Part shown: positions 1 through 7,329 of the stretch, one piece after another
Layout: every line of letters starts with the position of its first letter
Numbering within the stretch: position 1 is the first letter of the stretch
Origin: an uncultured Oscillospiraceae bacterium
GTDB lineage: Bacteria > Bacillota > Clostridia > Oscillospirales > Oscillospiraceae
Length of the DNA stretch: 16,243 bases
Direction of reading: 5' to 3'
NCBI GenBank assembly: GCA_934597345.1
Contig: CAKTRJ010000044.1
Coordinates: 1 to 16,243 of the forward strand
Program-made: the position numbers and the translations under genes
The notes under the pieces: generated by a model
Seen by the model: the letters and a program-made list of their open reading frames with translations, nothing else
Database searches by the model: none
Told to the model about the DNA's origin: nothing

Positions 1-77
1 TGGCGACCAAGAAGGGGCTCGAACCCTCGACCTCCAGCGTGACAGGCTGGCGTTCTAACCAACTGAACTACTTGGCC
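1..77 (-). tRNA. tRNA-Asp (GUC)
   Basis: Read on the minus strand, the sequence folds as a full cloverleaf. The acceptor arm GGCCAAG pairs with CTTGGTC (one G-U), the D arm contains AGTTGGTTAGA, and the T loop is GTTCGAGC. The anticodon stem CCAGC/GCTGG encloses the loop CTGTCAC, which places anticodon GTC at 41-43, so it decodes Asp codons GAC and GAU. The discriminator base is G and the 3' CCA is encoded in the DNA (positions 1-3), at the very edge of the window. Its promoter is at 116-144. Anything transcribed after it lies outside the window. Confidence 0.97.
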
Positions 78-115
78 TTGTTGCGCTTTCGTTGTCGTCG
101 AACTCAAGCTTGTAC

Positions 116-144
116 ATTATAGCAAGCATAAGGAAAATTGTCAA
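116..144 (-). promoter_or_regulatory. consensus sigma-A promoter of tRNA-Asp
   Basis: On the minus strand a perfect -35 TTGACA (139-144) and a perfect -10 TATAAT (116-121) are separated by exactly 17 bases. The predicted start lies about 30 nt upstream of the tRNA 5' end, as expected for a stable-RNA gene. It diverges from the phosphate operon. Confidence 0.9.
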
Positions 145-197
145 CACCCATTTTCAAAAATTTATGACATTTTTTTGAAATTGAAAAAACACGCGAT

Positions 198-237
198 TTG
201 ACATGGATTTTACATGACAGCGCTTTCTCATTTTACA
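198..237 (+). promoter_or_regulatory. candidate Pho box upstream of pstS
   Basis: TTGACATG (198-205) and TTTACATG (209-216) are direct repeats with an 11-bp period, and a third TTTACA lies at 232-237, two periods further on. In Firmicutes, PhoP binds TT(A/T)ACA-like direct repeats spaced by about 11 bp upstream of Pho-regulon promoters. The position, 75-115 bases before the pstS start, fits. TTGACA at 198 could also act as a -35, but I see no good -10 at the right distance, which would fit an activator-dependent promoter. The flanking 145-197 stretch is AT-rich without another clear feature. Binding by the PhoB at 4369 is inferred. Confidence 0.6.
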
Positions 238-312
238 CATCCGCCGTAAGCTGATAGCTGTAAGGATGAGATATCCAAAACAAACAGACATCAAATGAAA
301 AGGAGATATATT

Positions 313-1161
313 ATGAAAAAGTTCATTGCCCTTGCGCTGACGCTGGTGCTGGCTCTGAGCCTGGCCGCCTGCGGCAGCACCAACAACAACAGCAACACCA
401 CCCCCGACGATAACAGCGGCGATGCCATCACCGGCACCGTATCCACCGACGGCTCCACCTCCATGGAGAAGGTCATCGGCGCGCTGAGCGAGTCCTTCAT
501 GGGCGCCAACGACGGTGTGACCGTCAACTACAACCCCACCGGCTCCGGCTCCGGCATCACCGCTGTGCAGGAAGGCACCTGTGACATTGGCCTGTCCTCC
601 CGCGCCCTGAAGGACGAGGAGAAGGCTGCCGGCCTGAAGGAGACCGTGCTGGCTTATGACGGCATCGCCATCATCGTGCATCCTGACAACCCCGTCTCCG
701 ACCTGACTCTGGAGCAGATCGCCAAGCTGTACACCGGTGAGATCACCAACTGGAAGGACGTGGGCGGCAATGACGCCGAGGTCGTTCTGATCGGCCGCGA
801 GGCTGCCAGCGGCACCCGCGATGGCTTCGAGTCCATCACCGGCACCAAGGATAAGTGCCAGTACCGCCAGGAGCTGACCTCCACCGGTGATGTGATCACC
901 GCCGTCAGCCAGAACCCCGACGCCATCGGCTATGCCTCTCTGGCCTCCATCAAGGACACCGTCAAGGCCCTGAACGTGGGCGGCGTGACCCCCAGCGAGG
1001 CCACCGTCAAGGACGGCAGCTATCTGGTGCAGCGTCCCTTCGTGCTGGTGACTGTGGAAGGCAAGGCCCTCTCCCCCGCAGCTCAGGCATTCTTCGATTA
1101 TGCCCTCTCCGCTGACGCAGCGTCCATCATCTCCGCCGCCGGTGCAGTGGCTGCCAACTGA
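313..1161 (+). CDS. pstS: phosphate ABC transporter substrate-binding lipoprotein PstS
   Basis: Binds inorganic phosphate outside the membrane and delivers it to the PstCAB importer. The protein has 282 aa. A lipoprotein signal occupies residues 1-19 with lipobox LAAC and Cys20, followed by an Asn/Thr/Asp-rich linker to about residue 38. The phosphate-binding fold starts with TDGSTS (45-50). PTGSGSG (76-82) and SGTRD (166-170) are the loops that hold phosphate in this family. The start is the ATG at 313, because AAGGAGAT lies 6 bases upstream; the in-frame ATG at 295 precedes that ribosome binding site and is unlikely. It is the first gene of the pst-pho operon, downstream of a candidate Pho box, and a hairpin follows it, as expected for a subunit made in excess. 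Confidence 0.96.
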   Translation: MKKFIALALTLVLALSLAACGSTNNNSNTTPDDNSGDAITGTVSTDGSTSMEKVIGALSESFMGANDGVTVNYNPTGSGSGITAVQEGTCDIGLSSRALKDEEKAAGLKETVLAYDGIAIIVHPDNPVSDLTLEQIAKLYTGEITNWKDVGGNDAEVVLIGREAASGTRDGFESITGTKDKCQYRQELTSTGDVITAVSQNPDAIGYASLASIKDTVKALNVGGVTPSEATVKDGSYLVQRPFVLVTVEGKALSPAAQAFFDYALSADAASIISAAGAVAAN

Positions 1162-1167
1162 AAAAAC

Positions 1168-1204
1168 AAGGCGGACAGGCGACATCCCTGAGGGGTGCCG
1201 CCTT
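1168..1204 (+). promoter_or_regulatory. pstS-pstC intercistronic hairpin
   Basis: AAGGCGG (1168-1174) pairs perfectly with CCGCCTT (1198-1204). A smaller CCCTGAGGG hairpin can form in the loop. There is no T run afterwards, so it is not a standard Rho-independent terminator. Such structures after a binding-protein gene commonly stabilise the upstream mRNA or attenuate read-through, which would give more PstS than membrane subunits. That role is inferred. Confidence 0.55.
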
Positions 1205-1228
1205 CCCCTGCATGTATGAGGTGCTCAC

Positions 1229-2098
1229 ATGAAAGCAAAACGATTCTGGGAAAACACCATTCACGGCTTCTTCCTGCTGATGGGACTGATAACGGTAGGC
1301 TGCGTGCTGCTGATCACCGTCTATCTCATCATCTCCGGTATCCCGGCCATCCGTGAGATCGGGCTGATCAAGTTCCTTTTCGGCCCAGTGTGGGACTCCA
1401 ACGGTACACCGCCCCAGTTCGGCATCCTCTCCTTCATTCTGACCAGCGTTTACGGCACGGCGGGCGCTATCCTGCTGGGCGTTCCCCTCGGCTTTATGAC
1501 GGCCGTGTTCCTAGCCAAGATGGCCCCGGCCAAGCTGAAAGCCGTTGTCTCCTCGGCAGTCAGCCTGCTGGCGGGCATCCCCTCTGTGGTCTATGGTCTG
1601 GTGGGCATGCTGGTGCTGGTACCCGGCATCCGCAAGATCTTCCACATTCCTGACGGCTCCGGCCTGCTGGCGGCCATCATCGTGCTGGCCATCATGATCC
1701 TGCCCTCTATCATCAACGTGGCCATGACGTCGCTGGAGGCGGTGCCCCGCGAGTATGAGGACGCCTCGCTGGCCCTGGGCGCCACCCCGGTGGAGACCTG
1801 GTTCCGCGTCTCCGTCCCCGCCGCCCGCAGCGGCATTGCCGCAGCGGTGGTGCTGGGCGTAGGCCGCGCCATCGGCGAGGCCATGGCGGTGATGATGGTG
1901 TCCGGCAACGTACCCAACATGCCGTCCCCGTTCCAGAGCGTCCGTTTCCTGACCACCGCCGTGGCCAGTGAGATGGGCTACGCCGCGGCGGGCTTACAGC
2001 GGCAGGCGCTGTTCTCCATCGCGCTGGTGCTGTTCCTGTTCATCATGCTGATCAACGCGGCGTTGAATTTCTTCCTGAAGCGCAGTAAGGAGAAGTAA
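1229..2098 (+). CDS. pstC: phosphate ABC transporter permease PstC
   Basis: One of the two membrane subunits forming the phosphate channel of the PstSCAB importer. The protein has 289 aa, a usual length for the family. A first transmembrane helix lies at about residues 12-36, followed by an extracytoplasmic stretch with FGPVWDSNGTPPQFG and then a five-helix binding-protein-dependent transport domain. GIPSVVYGLVG is the PstC/PstA family hallmark. The EAA loop, which contacts PstB, is at EYEDASLALGATPVETW. The C-terminus FFLKRSKEK is cytoplasmic. A GAGGTG ribosome binding site (1218-1223) precedes the ATG. It ends 3 nt before pstA, whose ribosome binding site AAGGAG (2087-2092) lies inside pstC, so the two are translationally coupled. 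Confidence 0.96.
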   Translation: MKAKRFWENTIHGFFLLMGLITVGCVLLITVYLIISGIPAIREIGLIKFLFGPVWDSNGTPPQFGILSFILTSVYGTAGAILLGVPLGFMTAVFLAKMAPAKLKAVVSSAVSLLAGIPSVVYGLVGMLVLVPGIRKIFHIPDGSGLLAAIIVLAIMILPSIINVAMTSLEAVPREYEDASLALGATPVETWFRVSVPAARSGIAAAVVLGVGRAIGEAMAVMMVSGNVPNMPSPFQSVRFLTTAVASEMGYAAAGLQRQALFSIALVLFLFIMLINAALNFFLKRSKEK

Positions 2099-2101
2099 AC
2101 C

Positions 2102-3157
2102 ATGAACGATACGAATTTTTCCCTCCGCCGTCGGGTTTGGGGCGGCGCTATGCGGGGACTGATGCTGCTGTGCGCCGGACTGACCTGCGCTCTGGCGCTG
2201 TTCCTGATCCTGTATGTGCTGATAAAGGGCGTCCCCCACCTGAGCTGGCAGCTCCTCAGCACCAAGCCCAGCTACCTCAGCGACACCATCGGTATCCTGC
2301 CGGATATCATCAGCACCGTCTGCATGGTGCTGACCACCCTGGTCTTCGTGCTGCCGCTGGGCGTATGCGCGGCGGTCTACCTGACGGAGTACGCCGCCAA
2401 CAAGAGGGTCGTGGCGGCCATCGAATACGCCGCCGAGACCCTGTCCGGCATCCCCTCCATCATTTATGGTCTGGTGGGCCAGATGTTCTTCTGCCAGTTC
2501 CAGGGCATGAAGAAATCCCTCATCGCCGGCGCCATGACACTGGTGATCATGAATCTGCCCACCATCATGCGCACCACCCAGGAGAGCCTGAAGACCGTGC
2601 CCCAGAGCTACCGCGAGGGCGCTTTCGGTCTGGGCGCGGGCAAGTGGCGGGTCATCCGCACGGTGGTGCTGCCCGGCTGCGTGGACGGCGTGATCACCGG
2701 CTGCATCCTGGCGGTGGGCCGTATTCTGGGCGAGACAGCGGCCCTGCTGTACACGGCAGGCTTCGCCCACACTCTGTACGGCACCCTGCGGGAGACGCTG
2801 CAAAGCTCCGGCGCTACCCTATCTGTGGCCCTGTACGTCTACGCCAAGGAGCAGGGCGAGTTCGACGTGGCCTTCGCCATCGCCGCCATATTGATGGTAC
2901 TGGCCCTGATCATCGATGTGGCCGCCGCCCTGGTGGGCAAATATTTTCAAAGGAGAGAGGCATATGAGCGATATCATGACCGTCAACGACCTGTGCCTGT
3001 GGTACGGACCTTCCCAGGCGCTGAAGGACGTCAGCATCAATATCCCGGAGAAGAGCGTTACCGCGCTCATCGGCCCCTCCGGCTGCGGCAAATCCACCTT
3101 CCTCAAGACGCTGAACCGGATGAACGACCTGATCCCCGGCGTCCGCGTCACCGGTGA
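2102..3157 (+). CDS. pstA: phosphate ABC transporter permease PstA, with anomalous 3' extension into pstB
   Basis: Second channel subunit of the phosphate importer. Residues 1 to about 285 are a normal PstA: a first helix near 18-42, [11 protein letters not shown], the EAA loop [13 protein letters not shown], and a last helix ending in [11 protein letters not shown], where PstA proteins normally stop. Here the frame has no stop. It continues for about 65 more residues (to 351 aa) of Arg/Pro/His-rich sequence that is only an out-of-frame reading of pstB. In another frame, a TGA at 2965-2967 forms the classical ATGA overlap with the pstB start. One extra A in the AAA run at 2939-2941 would give the ending [10 protein letters not shown] and that stop. 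I suspect a one-base deletion (real or assembly error), with true stop loss the alternative. The core identity is secure; the end is not. Confidence 0.85.
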   Translation: MNDTNFSLRRRVWGGAMRGLMLLCAGLTCALALFLILYVLIKGVPHLSWQLLSTKPSYLSDTIGILPDIISTVCMVLTTLVFVLPLGVCAAVYLTEYAANKRVVAAIEYAAETLSGIPSIIYGLVGQMFFCQFQGMKKSLIAGAMTLVIMNLPTIMRTTQESLKTVPQSYREGAFGLGAGKWRVIRTVVLPGCVDGVITGCILAVGRILGETAALLYTAGFAHTLYGTLRETLQSSGATLSVALYVYAKEQGEFDVAFAIAAILMVLALIIDVAAALVGKYFQRREAYERYHDRQRPVPVVRTFPGAEGRQHQYPGEERYRAHRPLRLRQIHLPQDAEPDERPDPRRPRHR

Positions 3158-3719
3158 GGTGCGCTATCAGGGACAGGACATTTTCGCCTCCTCTGTGGAC
3201 GTGAACCAGCTGCGCAAGGAGATCGGCATGGTGTTCCAGAAGCCCAACCCCTTCCCCATGAGCATCTATGACAACATCGCCTACGGCCCGCGCACCCACG
3301 GCGTGCGCAATAAGGCTAAGCTGGACGACATCGTGGAGCAGGCATTGCGCCGCGCCGCCATCTGGGACGAGGTAAAGGACCGGCTGAAGAAATCGGCCTT
3401 GGGCCTGTCCGGCGGCCAGCAGCAGCGTCTGTGCATCGCGCGGGCGCTGGCTGTGGAGCCGCAGGTGCTGCTGATGGACGAGCCTACCAGCGCACTGGAT
3501 CCCATCTCCACTTCCAAGATAGAAGAGCTTGCCACGGAGCTGAAAGAGCGGTATACTATTGTTATCGTGACCCACAACATGCAGCAGGCCGCCCGTATCT
3601 CGGATCAAACCGCCTTCTTCCTGCTGGGTGAGCTGGTGGAGTACGGCGGCACCGAGCAGATATTCGCGCAGCCCCGCGACAAGCGGACCGAGGATTACAT
3701 CACAGGGAGGTTCGGATAA
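2964..3719 (+). CDS. pstB: phosphate ABC transporter ATP-binding protein PstB
   Basis: Cytoplasmic ATPase that powers phosphate import through PstCA. At 251 aa it is full length. Walker [10 protein letters not shown] is at 37-45, the Q-loop glutamine at 92, the signature LSGGQ at 148-152, Walker B LLMDEP at 169-174 and the H-loop His at 204. TLNRMNDL and [14 protein letters not shown] are PstB-specific signatures. The ATG at 2964 has the strong site AAAGGAGAGAGG (2949-2960), which lies inside pstA. Its stop overlaps the phoU start by one base (TAATG). PstB also takes part, with PhoU, in signalling phosphate sufficiency to PhoR in this family. Confidence 0.97.
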   Translation: MSDIMTVNDLCLWYGPSQALKDVSINIPEKSVTALIGPSGCGKSTFLKTLNRMNDLIPGVRVTGEVRYQGQDIFASSVDVNQLRKEIGMVFQKPNPFPMSIYDNIAYGPRTHGVRNKAKLDDIVEQALRRAAIWDEVKDRLKKSALGLSGGQQQRLCIARALAVEPQVLLMDEPTSALDPISTSKIEELATELKERYTIVIVTHNMQQAARISDQTAFFLLGELVEYGGTEQIFAQPRDKRTEDYITGRFG

Positions 3720-4372
3720 TGAGAAGCCGTTTTGACCAGCAGCTGGCGCTGCTGAACCGTGAACTGATCGAGATGGGCGCGCTGTGCGAGGAGGTCATCG
3801 CCGCCGCGGCCAAGGCCCTGATGGAGGGCGACACCGCACTGGCCGCCCGGGTCATCTCCCGCGCCGGAGAAATCGACCGCAAGGAGCGGGAGATCGAGTC
3901 CCTGTGTCTGAAGCTGTTATTGCAGCAGCAGCCGGTGGCCCGTGACCTGCGGCAGATCAGCGCCGCCCTGAAGATGATCACCGATATGGAGCGCATCGGC
4001 GATCAGGCGGAGGACATTGCCGAGATCATCGGCTTTCTGAAGGGCCGCTCCGGCGAGGAGTGCGCCTTTGTGGGCCACATGGCCCGCTTCGCCATCTCCA
4101 TGGTCACTGGCAGCGTGGACGCCTACGTCCGGCAGGATGTTGCCCTGGCCCACGAGGTCATTGCCCGTGACGACGTGGTGGACGAGGACTTCCGCAAGGT
4201 GAAGGCCACGCTGATCGACTGGATCGCCCAGCGGCCCGACGACGGCGAGTACGCCCTTGACCTGCTGATGATCGCCAAATACTTTGAACGCATCGGTGAC
4301 CACGCCACCAACATTGCCGAGTGGGTGGTGTTTGCCGTGACCGGCGTTCACAACGGGGAGGAGTTGACATGA
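3719..4372 (+). CDS. phoU: phosphate signalling adaptor PhoU
   Basis: Links the Pst transporter to the sensor kinase and restrains the Pho response, and phosphate uptake, when phosphate is plentiful. The 217-aa protein is all helical and consists of two repeats of a three-helix bundle. Each repeat has the family's metal-binding motif: DMERIGDQAEDIAE (89-102) and FERIGDHATNIAEW (189-202). The start overlaps the pstB stop by one base. The stop overlaps the phoB start by four (ATGA), placing PhoU translation between transporter and two-component system. Length and motifs are complete. Confidence 0.95.
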   Translation: MRSRFDQQLALLNRELIEMGALCEEVIAAAAKALMEGDTALAARVISRAGEIDRKEREIESLCLKLLLQQQPVARDLRQISAALKMITDMERIGDQAEDIAEIIGFLKGRSGEECAFVGHMARFAISMVTGSVDAYVRQDVALAHEVIARDDVVDEDFRKVKATLIDWIAQRPDDGEYALDLLMIAKYFERIGDHATNIAEWVVFAVTGVHNGEELT

Positions 4373-5043
4373 TCTGGTGCGTGGAGGATGACGCCAGCAT
4401 CCGCGAGATCGAGGTATATACGCTGAATTCCACGGGTTTTCAGGCCCGTGGCTTTGCCGACGGTGCCAGCTTCCGCGCGGCGCTGGAAACGGAGACGCCG
4501 GAGCTGGTGCTGCTGGACGTGATGCTGCCCGGCGAGGACGGCGTTTCGCTGCTGCGCTATCTGCGCCAGACGCCCCAGACCCGGGATGTTCCCGTTATCA
4601 TGGCCACCGCCAAGGGCATGGAATACGATAAGATACAAAGTCTCGACATGGGGGCCGACGACTATCTGGTGAAGCCCTTCGGCATGATGGAGATGGTCTC
4701 CCGCGTCAAGGCGGTGCTGCGGCGCTGCGCCCCGGCCCAGCAGAGCCACCGGCTGTCCAGCGGCGGCGTAACGCTGGATCTGGACGGCCACACCGTCACG
4801 GCGGAGGGTCAGCGCGTCACGCTGACCTTCAAGGAATTTGAGCTGCTGCGGCTGTTCCTGTCCCATCCCGGCATGGCCTTTACCCGGGATCAGCTGTTCA
4901 ACGACATATGGGGCGCGGACTATGTGGGTGAGAGCCGCACAGTGGACATGCACATCCGTACCCTGCGCCAGAAGCTGGGCACGTGCGGCGAGCATATCGC
5001 CACGGTGCGGGGCGTGGGCTACCGTTGGGAGGTGCAGGCATGA
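4369..5043 (+). CDS. phoB: phosphate response regulator, PhoB/PhoP type
   Basis: OmpR/PhoB-class transcription factor of 224 aa. The receiver domain (about 1-115) has acidic residues D7/D8, phospho-acceptor D50 in LLDVMLPG, T80 and K102 (KPF). A linker precedes the winged-helix DNA-binding domain (about 128-222), which has FKEFELLRLFLSHPG and RTVDMHIRTLRQKLG, ending in RGVGYRWE. The ATG at 4369 is chosen because it overlaps the phoU stop (ATGA) and has GGGGAGGAG just upstream; an open frame reaches further upstream but lies inside phoU. The location in a pst operon makes a phosphate role very likely. The B. subtilis-style name would be PhoP. It probably binds the repeats before pstS. Confidence 0.93.
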   Translation: MIWCVEDDASIREIEVYTLNSTGFQARGFADGASFRAALETETPELVLLDVMLPGEDGVSLLRYLRQTPQTRDVPVIMATAKGMEYDKIQSLDMGADDYLVKPFGMMEMVSRVKAVLRRCAPAQQSHRLSSGGVTLDLDGHTVTAEGQRVTLTFKEFELLRLFLSHPGMAFTRDQLFNDIWGADYVGESRTVDMHIRTLRQKLGTCGEHIATVRGVGYRWEVQA

Positions 5044-6704
5044 CAAAAAAGATCTTCCGTTCCATGATCCTCACCGCCGGCGCGGTGTTGCTGGCCAGCA
5101 TGGTCATTATCATGGGATGCCTTTACGAATACTTCTGCGGCGTGCAGGAGCAGCAGCTGAAAGACGAGCTGATCCTTGCGGCGTCCGCCATGGAGCGGCT
5201 GGACGGCCGGAGCTATCTCGCCTCCCTCCGCTCCGACCGCTACCGCCTGACGTGGGTGGCTGCGGACGGCACGGTGCTGTACGATACCCAGGCGGACGCT
5301 GCCTCCATGGAGAACCACAGCCAGCGTCAGGAGATCCAGCAGGCGCTGCTGACCGGACACGGCGAGAGCAGCCGCTATTCCGCCACGCTGCTGGAAAAGA
5401 CGCTCTATCAGGCCCAGCGGCTCAGCGACGGCACGGTGCTGCGTATCTCCATCAGCCGCGCCACGGTGGGCGTGCTGGTGCTGGGCATGCTCCAGCCCTT
5501 CCTGGTGGTGCTGGTGGCGGCGCTGGCCCTGTCGGCGCTGCTGGCACGGCGTCTGGCACAGCATATCGTAAAGCCCCTGAACGAGCTGGATCTGGAACAC
5601 CCGCTGGAAAACGACACCTATGAGGAGCTGTCTCCCCTGCTGGGCCGCATCAACCAGCAGCGCCGCCAGATCGACGCGCAGGTGCAGGAGCTGCGGCGCA
5701 AGCAGGATGAGTTCGACCAGGTCACCGGCAGCATGAAGGAGGGCCTTGTGCTGCTGAACGAAGCGGGCGCGATCCTCAGCATCAACCCCGCGGCCCGCGG
5801 TCTGTTCCACACCGACGCCGCCTGCCTGGGTCAGGACTTCCTGACCATCGAGCGCAGCACTGAGGTGAGCCACGCGCTGGAGGCCGCCATGGCCCAGGGC
5901 CACAGCGAGATCCACACGGAGCGGGACGGCCGGGAGTATCAGCTGGATATCAGCCGCATCAGCGCCGAGGGCGACGTCACCGGTGCGGTGGTGCTGGCCT
6001 TCGACGTGACGGAGCAGGCGCTGGCCCAGCGCAACCGCCGGGAGTTCACCGCCAACGTGTCCCATGAGCTGAAAACCCCGCTGCAATCCATTATGGGCAG
6101 TGCGGAGCTGATGGAGAACGGGCTGGTGAAGCCGGAGGATATGCCGGTATTCGTGGGCCGCATCCGCAGCGAGGCGGCCCGGCTTGTGACGCTGATCGAG
6201 GATATCATTCGCCTGTCCCAGCTGGACGAGGGCGTGGAACTGCCCGTCGAAAGCGTGGCACTGCGGCCGCTGGCGGAGGAGACCGTCTCCTCCCTTCACG
6301 ACGCGGCTGCCGCCAAAAACGTGACCCTCTCCGTCACCGGCGAGGCCGTCACCGTCCGCAGTGTGCGGCGTCTGCTGTCCGAGATCCTCTATAACCTGTG
6401 CGACAACGCCATCAAATACAACGTTCCCAACGGCAGCGTCACCGTGACCCTCTCCCCCACCGCCAACGGCGCGGCGCTGACCGTGTCCGACACCGGCATC
6501 GGCATCCCGCCGGAGCACCAGAGCCGTATTTTTGAGCGGTTCTACCGGGTAGACAAGAGCCATTCCCGCCAGAGCGGCGGCACCGGTCTGGGCCTGTCCA
6601 TCGTCAAGCACGCGGTGCAGGATCTGGGCAGCGCCATCCATCTGGACAGCACGCCCGGTCAGGGCACATCCATCCGGGTGACCATCCCCAACAAGGAAGC
6701 ATAA
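5040..6704 (+). CDS. phoR: phosphate sensor histidine kinase PhoR
   Basis: Membrane kinase that phosphorylates the adjacent regulator. The protein has 554 aa. Transmembrane helix 1 is at about 9-31, an extracytoplasmic domain at 32-140 and helix 2 at about 144-168. A membrane-proximal HAMP-like/coiled segment runs to about 228 and a PAS domain from about 232 to 330. The HisKA domain has FTANVSHELKTP with phospho-acceptor H342. The ATPase domain has N box N456, G1 box DTGIGIP (484-490), F box IFERFYRVDKSHSR and G2 box GGTGLGLS (513-520). This is the usual PhoR architecture of Gram-positive bacteria. The ATG overlaps the phoB stop (ATGA). It is the last gene of the operon, one base before the terminator hairpin begins. 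Confidence 0.94.
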   Translation: MTKKIFRSMILTAGAVLLASMVIIMGCLYEYFCGVQEQQLKDELILAASAMERLDGRSYLASLRSDRYRLTWVAADGTVLYDTQADAASMENHSQRQEIQQALLTGHGESSRYSATLLEKTLYQAQRLSDGTVLRISISRATVGVLVLGMLQPFLVVLVAALALSALLARRLAQHIVKPLNELDLEHPLENDTYEELSPLLGRINQQRRQIDAQVQELRRKQDEFDQVTGSMKEGLVLLNEAGAILSINPAARGLFHTDAACLGQDFLTIERSTEVSHALEAAMAQGHSEIHTERDGREYQLDISRISAEGDVTGAVVLAFDVTEQALAQRNRREFTANVSHELKTPLQSIMGSAELMENGLVKPEDMPVFVGRIRSEAARLVTLIEDIIRLSQLDEGVELPVESVALRPLAEETVSSLHDAAAAKNVTLSVTGEAVTVRSVRRLLSEILYNLCDNAIKYNVPNGSVTVTLSPTANGAALTVSDTGIGIPPEHQSRIFERFYRVDKSHSRQSGGTGLGLSIVKHAVQDLGSAIHLDSTPGQGTSIRVTIPNKEA

Positions 6705-6705
6705 C

Positions 6706-6732
6706 AAAAAGGAGGCCGCTGGCCTCCTTTTT
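6706..6732. terminator. bidirectional Rho-independent terminator after phoR
   Basis: AAAAAGGAGGCC, a 3-base loop GCT, then GGCCTCCTTTTT. The GC stem is perfect, with T runs on both strands, so it can end the pst-pho operon from the left and the barnase-barstar unit from the right. Confidence 0.95.
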
Positions 6733-6740
6733 ATGCTTCT

Positions 6741-7052
6741 TTACGGCTCCCAGCGGAAGCGTTTCATGTCCACATGGGCTGCGTCCTTCATGGCCACGCC
6801 CTCCGCCTCCAGCAGCGCGCGCTGCTCCGGCCAGTGGGGCGCCAGCCGTCCGGCGTGGTTCACCACCCGGTGGCAGGGATACGCGCCGTACAGCTCAGCC
6901 CGGCTCAGTACCTTTCCCACCAGACGGGCGTTCCGCTCCCGGCCGATCAACGCGGCGATCTGGCCGTAGGAGGCCACGTGGCCCTCCGGTATCTCCGCCA
7001 CCACCGACAGGATCTCATAGACCAGACCGTCGTCCAGCACGGCGGCGCTCAC
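6741..7052 (-). CDS. MGMT-family DNA-binding protein (alkyltransferase-like, catalytic Cys kept)
   Basis: A 103-aa protein matching only the C-terminal domain of O6-alkylguanine-DNA alkyltransferases. It has the helix-turn-helix ending VASYGQIAALIG, the arginine region RNARLVGKVLS (40-50) and the active-site motif PCHRVV (59-64, Cys60). Short stand-alone forms usually belong to the alkyltransferase-like group, which normally has Trp in place of this Cys, so the protein could have real methyl-transfer activity or only flag alkylated bases. The GTG at 7052 is preferred: it overlaps the barstar stop (GTGA) and has GGAGGAGG 7 bases upstream. An ATG at 7068-7070 overlaps that ribosome binding site. 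It is last in a coupled three-gene unit. Confidence 0.85.
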   Translation of the reverse strand: MSAAVLDDGLVYEILSVVAEIPEGHVASYGQIAALIGRERNARLVGKVLSRAELYGAYPCHRVVNHAGRLAPHWPEQRALLEAEGVAMKDAAHVDMKRFRWEP

Positions 7053-7327
7053 GGCGCGTCCTCCTCCCATACCACGGAGAGAAGGCCATTTTCCGCAGCG
7101 CAGTCCGCCAGCACCCGCCGCAGCGGCAGCACATAGCCGCCCAGTGTCTCCGCCAGCGCCCGGCTGTTGCGGATCACCAACTCCGTCGGCTCCGTGATCT
7201 CCGTCAGGCAGTCATGCAGGGCGTCCAGATTGCCGCCGTACCAATCGGGGAAATGCAGCCCCGCCGCCAGCGTCTGATGCAGGGTCTCGCGGCTGCCTAC
7301 GCTGCCGCCATCCAGTATGAATCGCAT
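7049..7327 (-). CDS. barstar-family ribonuclease inhibitor
   Basis: A 92-aa cytoplasmic protein of barstar size. FPDWYGGNLDALHDCLTEI (26-44) matches the barnase-binding helix of barstar, with N33, D35, D39 and C40 at the same numbers as in B. amyloliquefaciens barstar; Tyr29 is Trp and Trp38 is His. It presumably binds and blocks the barnase-like enzyme encoded just upstream, protecting the producer from any enzyme not exported. The ATG at 7325-7327 is chosen because GGGGAGG lies 7 bases before it. An ATG two codons earlier (7333) overlaps the barnase stop but is almost on top of the ribosome binding site. The close coupling suggests enzyme and inhibitor are made together. Confidence 0.9.
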   Translation of the reverse strand: MRFILDGGSVGSRETLHQTLAAGLHFPDWYGGNLDALHDCLTEITEPTELVIRNSRALAETLGGYVLPLRRVLADCAAENGLLSVVWEEDAP

Positions 7328-7329
7328 GG

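Noticed and set aside
154..1185. Long minus-strand open frame opposite pstS
   Set aside because: It is Gly/Ala/Val/His-rich, as expected from the complement of GC-rich coding DNA, lacks a ribosome binding site and covers the promoter region.
5019..6707. Minus-strand open frame of about 560 codons opposite phoR
   Set aside because: Low-complexity His/Gln/Ala/Leu composition without domains; phoR on the other strand has every kinase motif.
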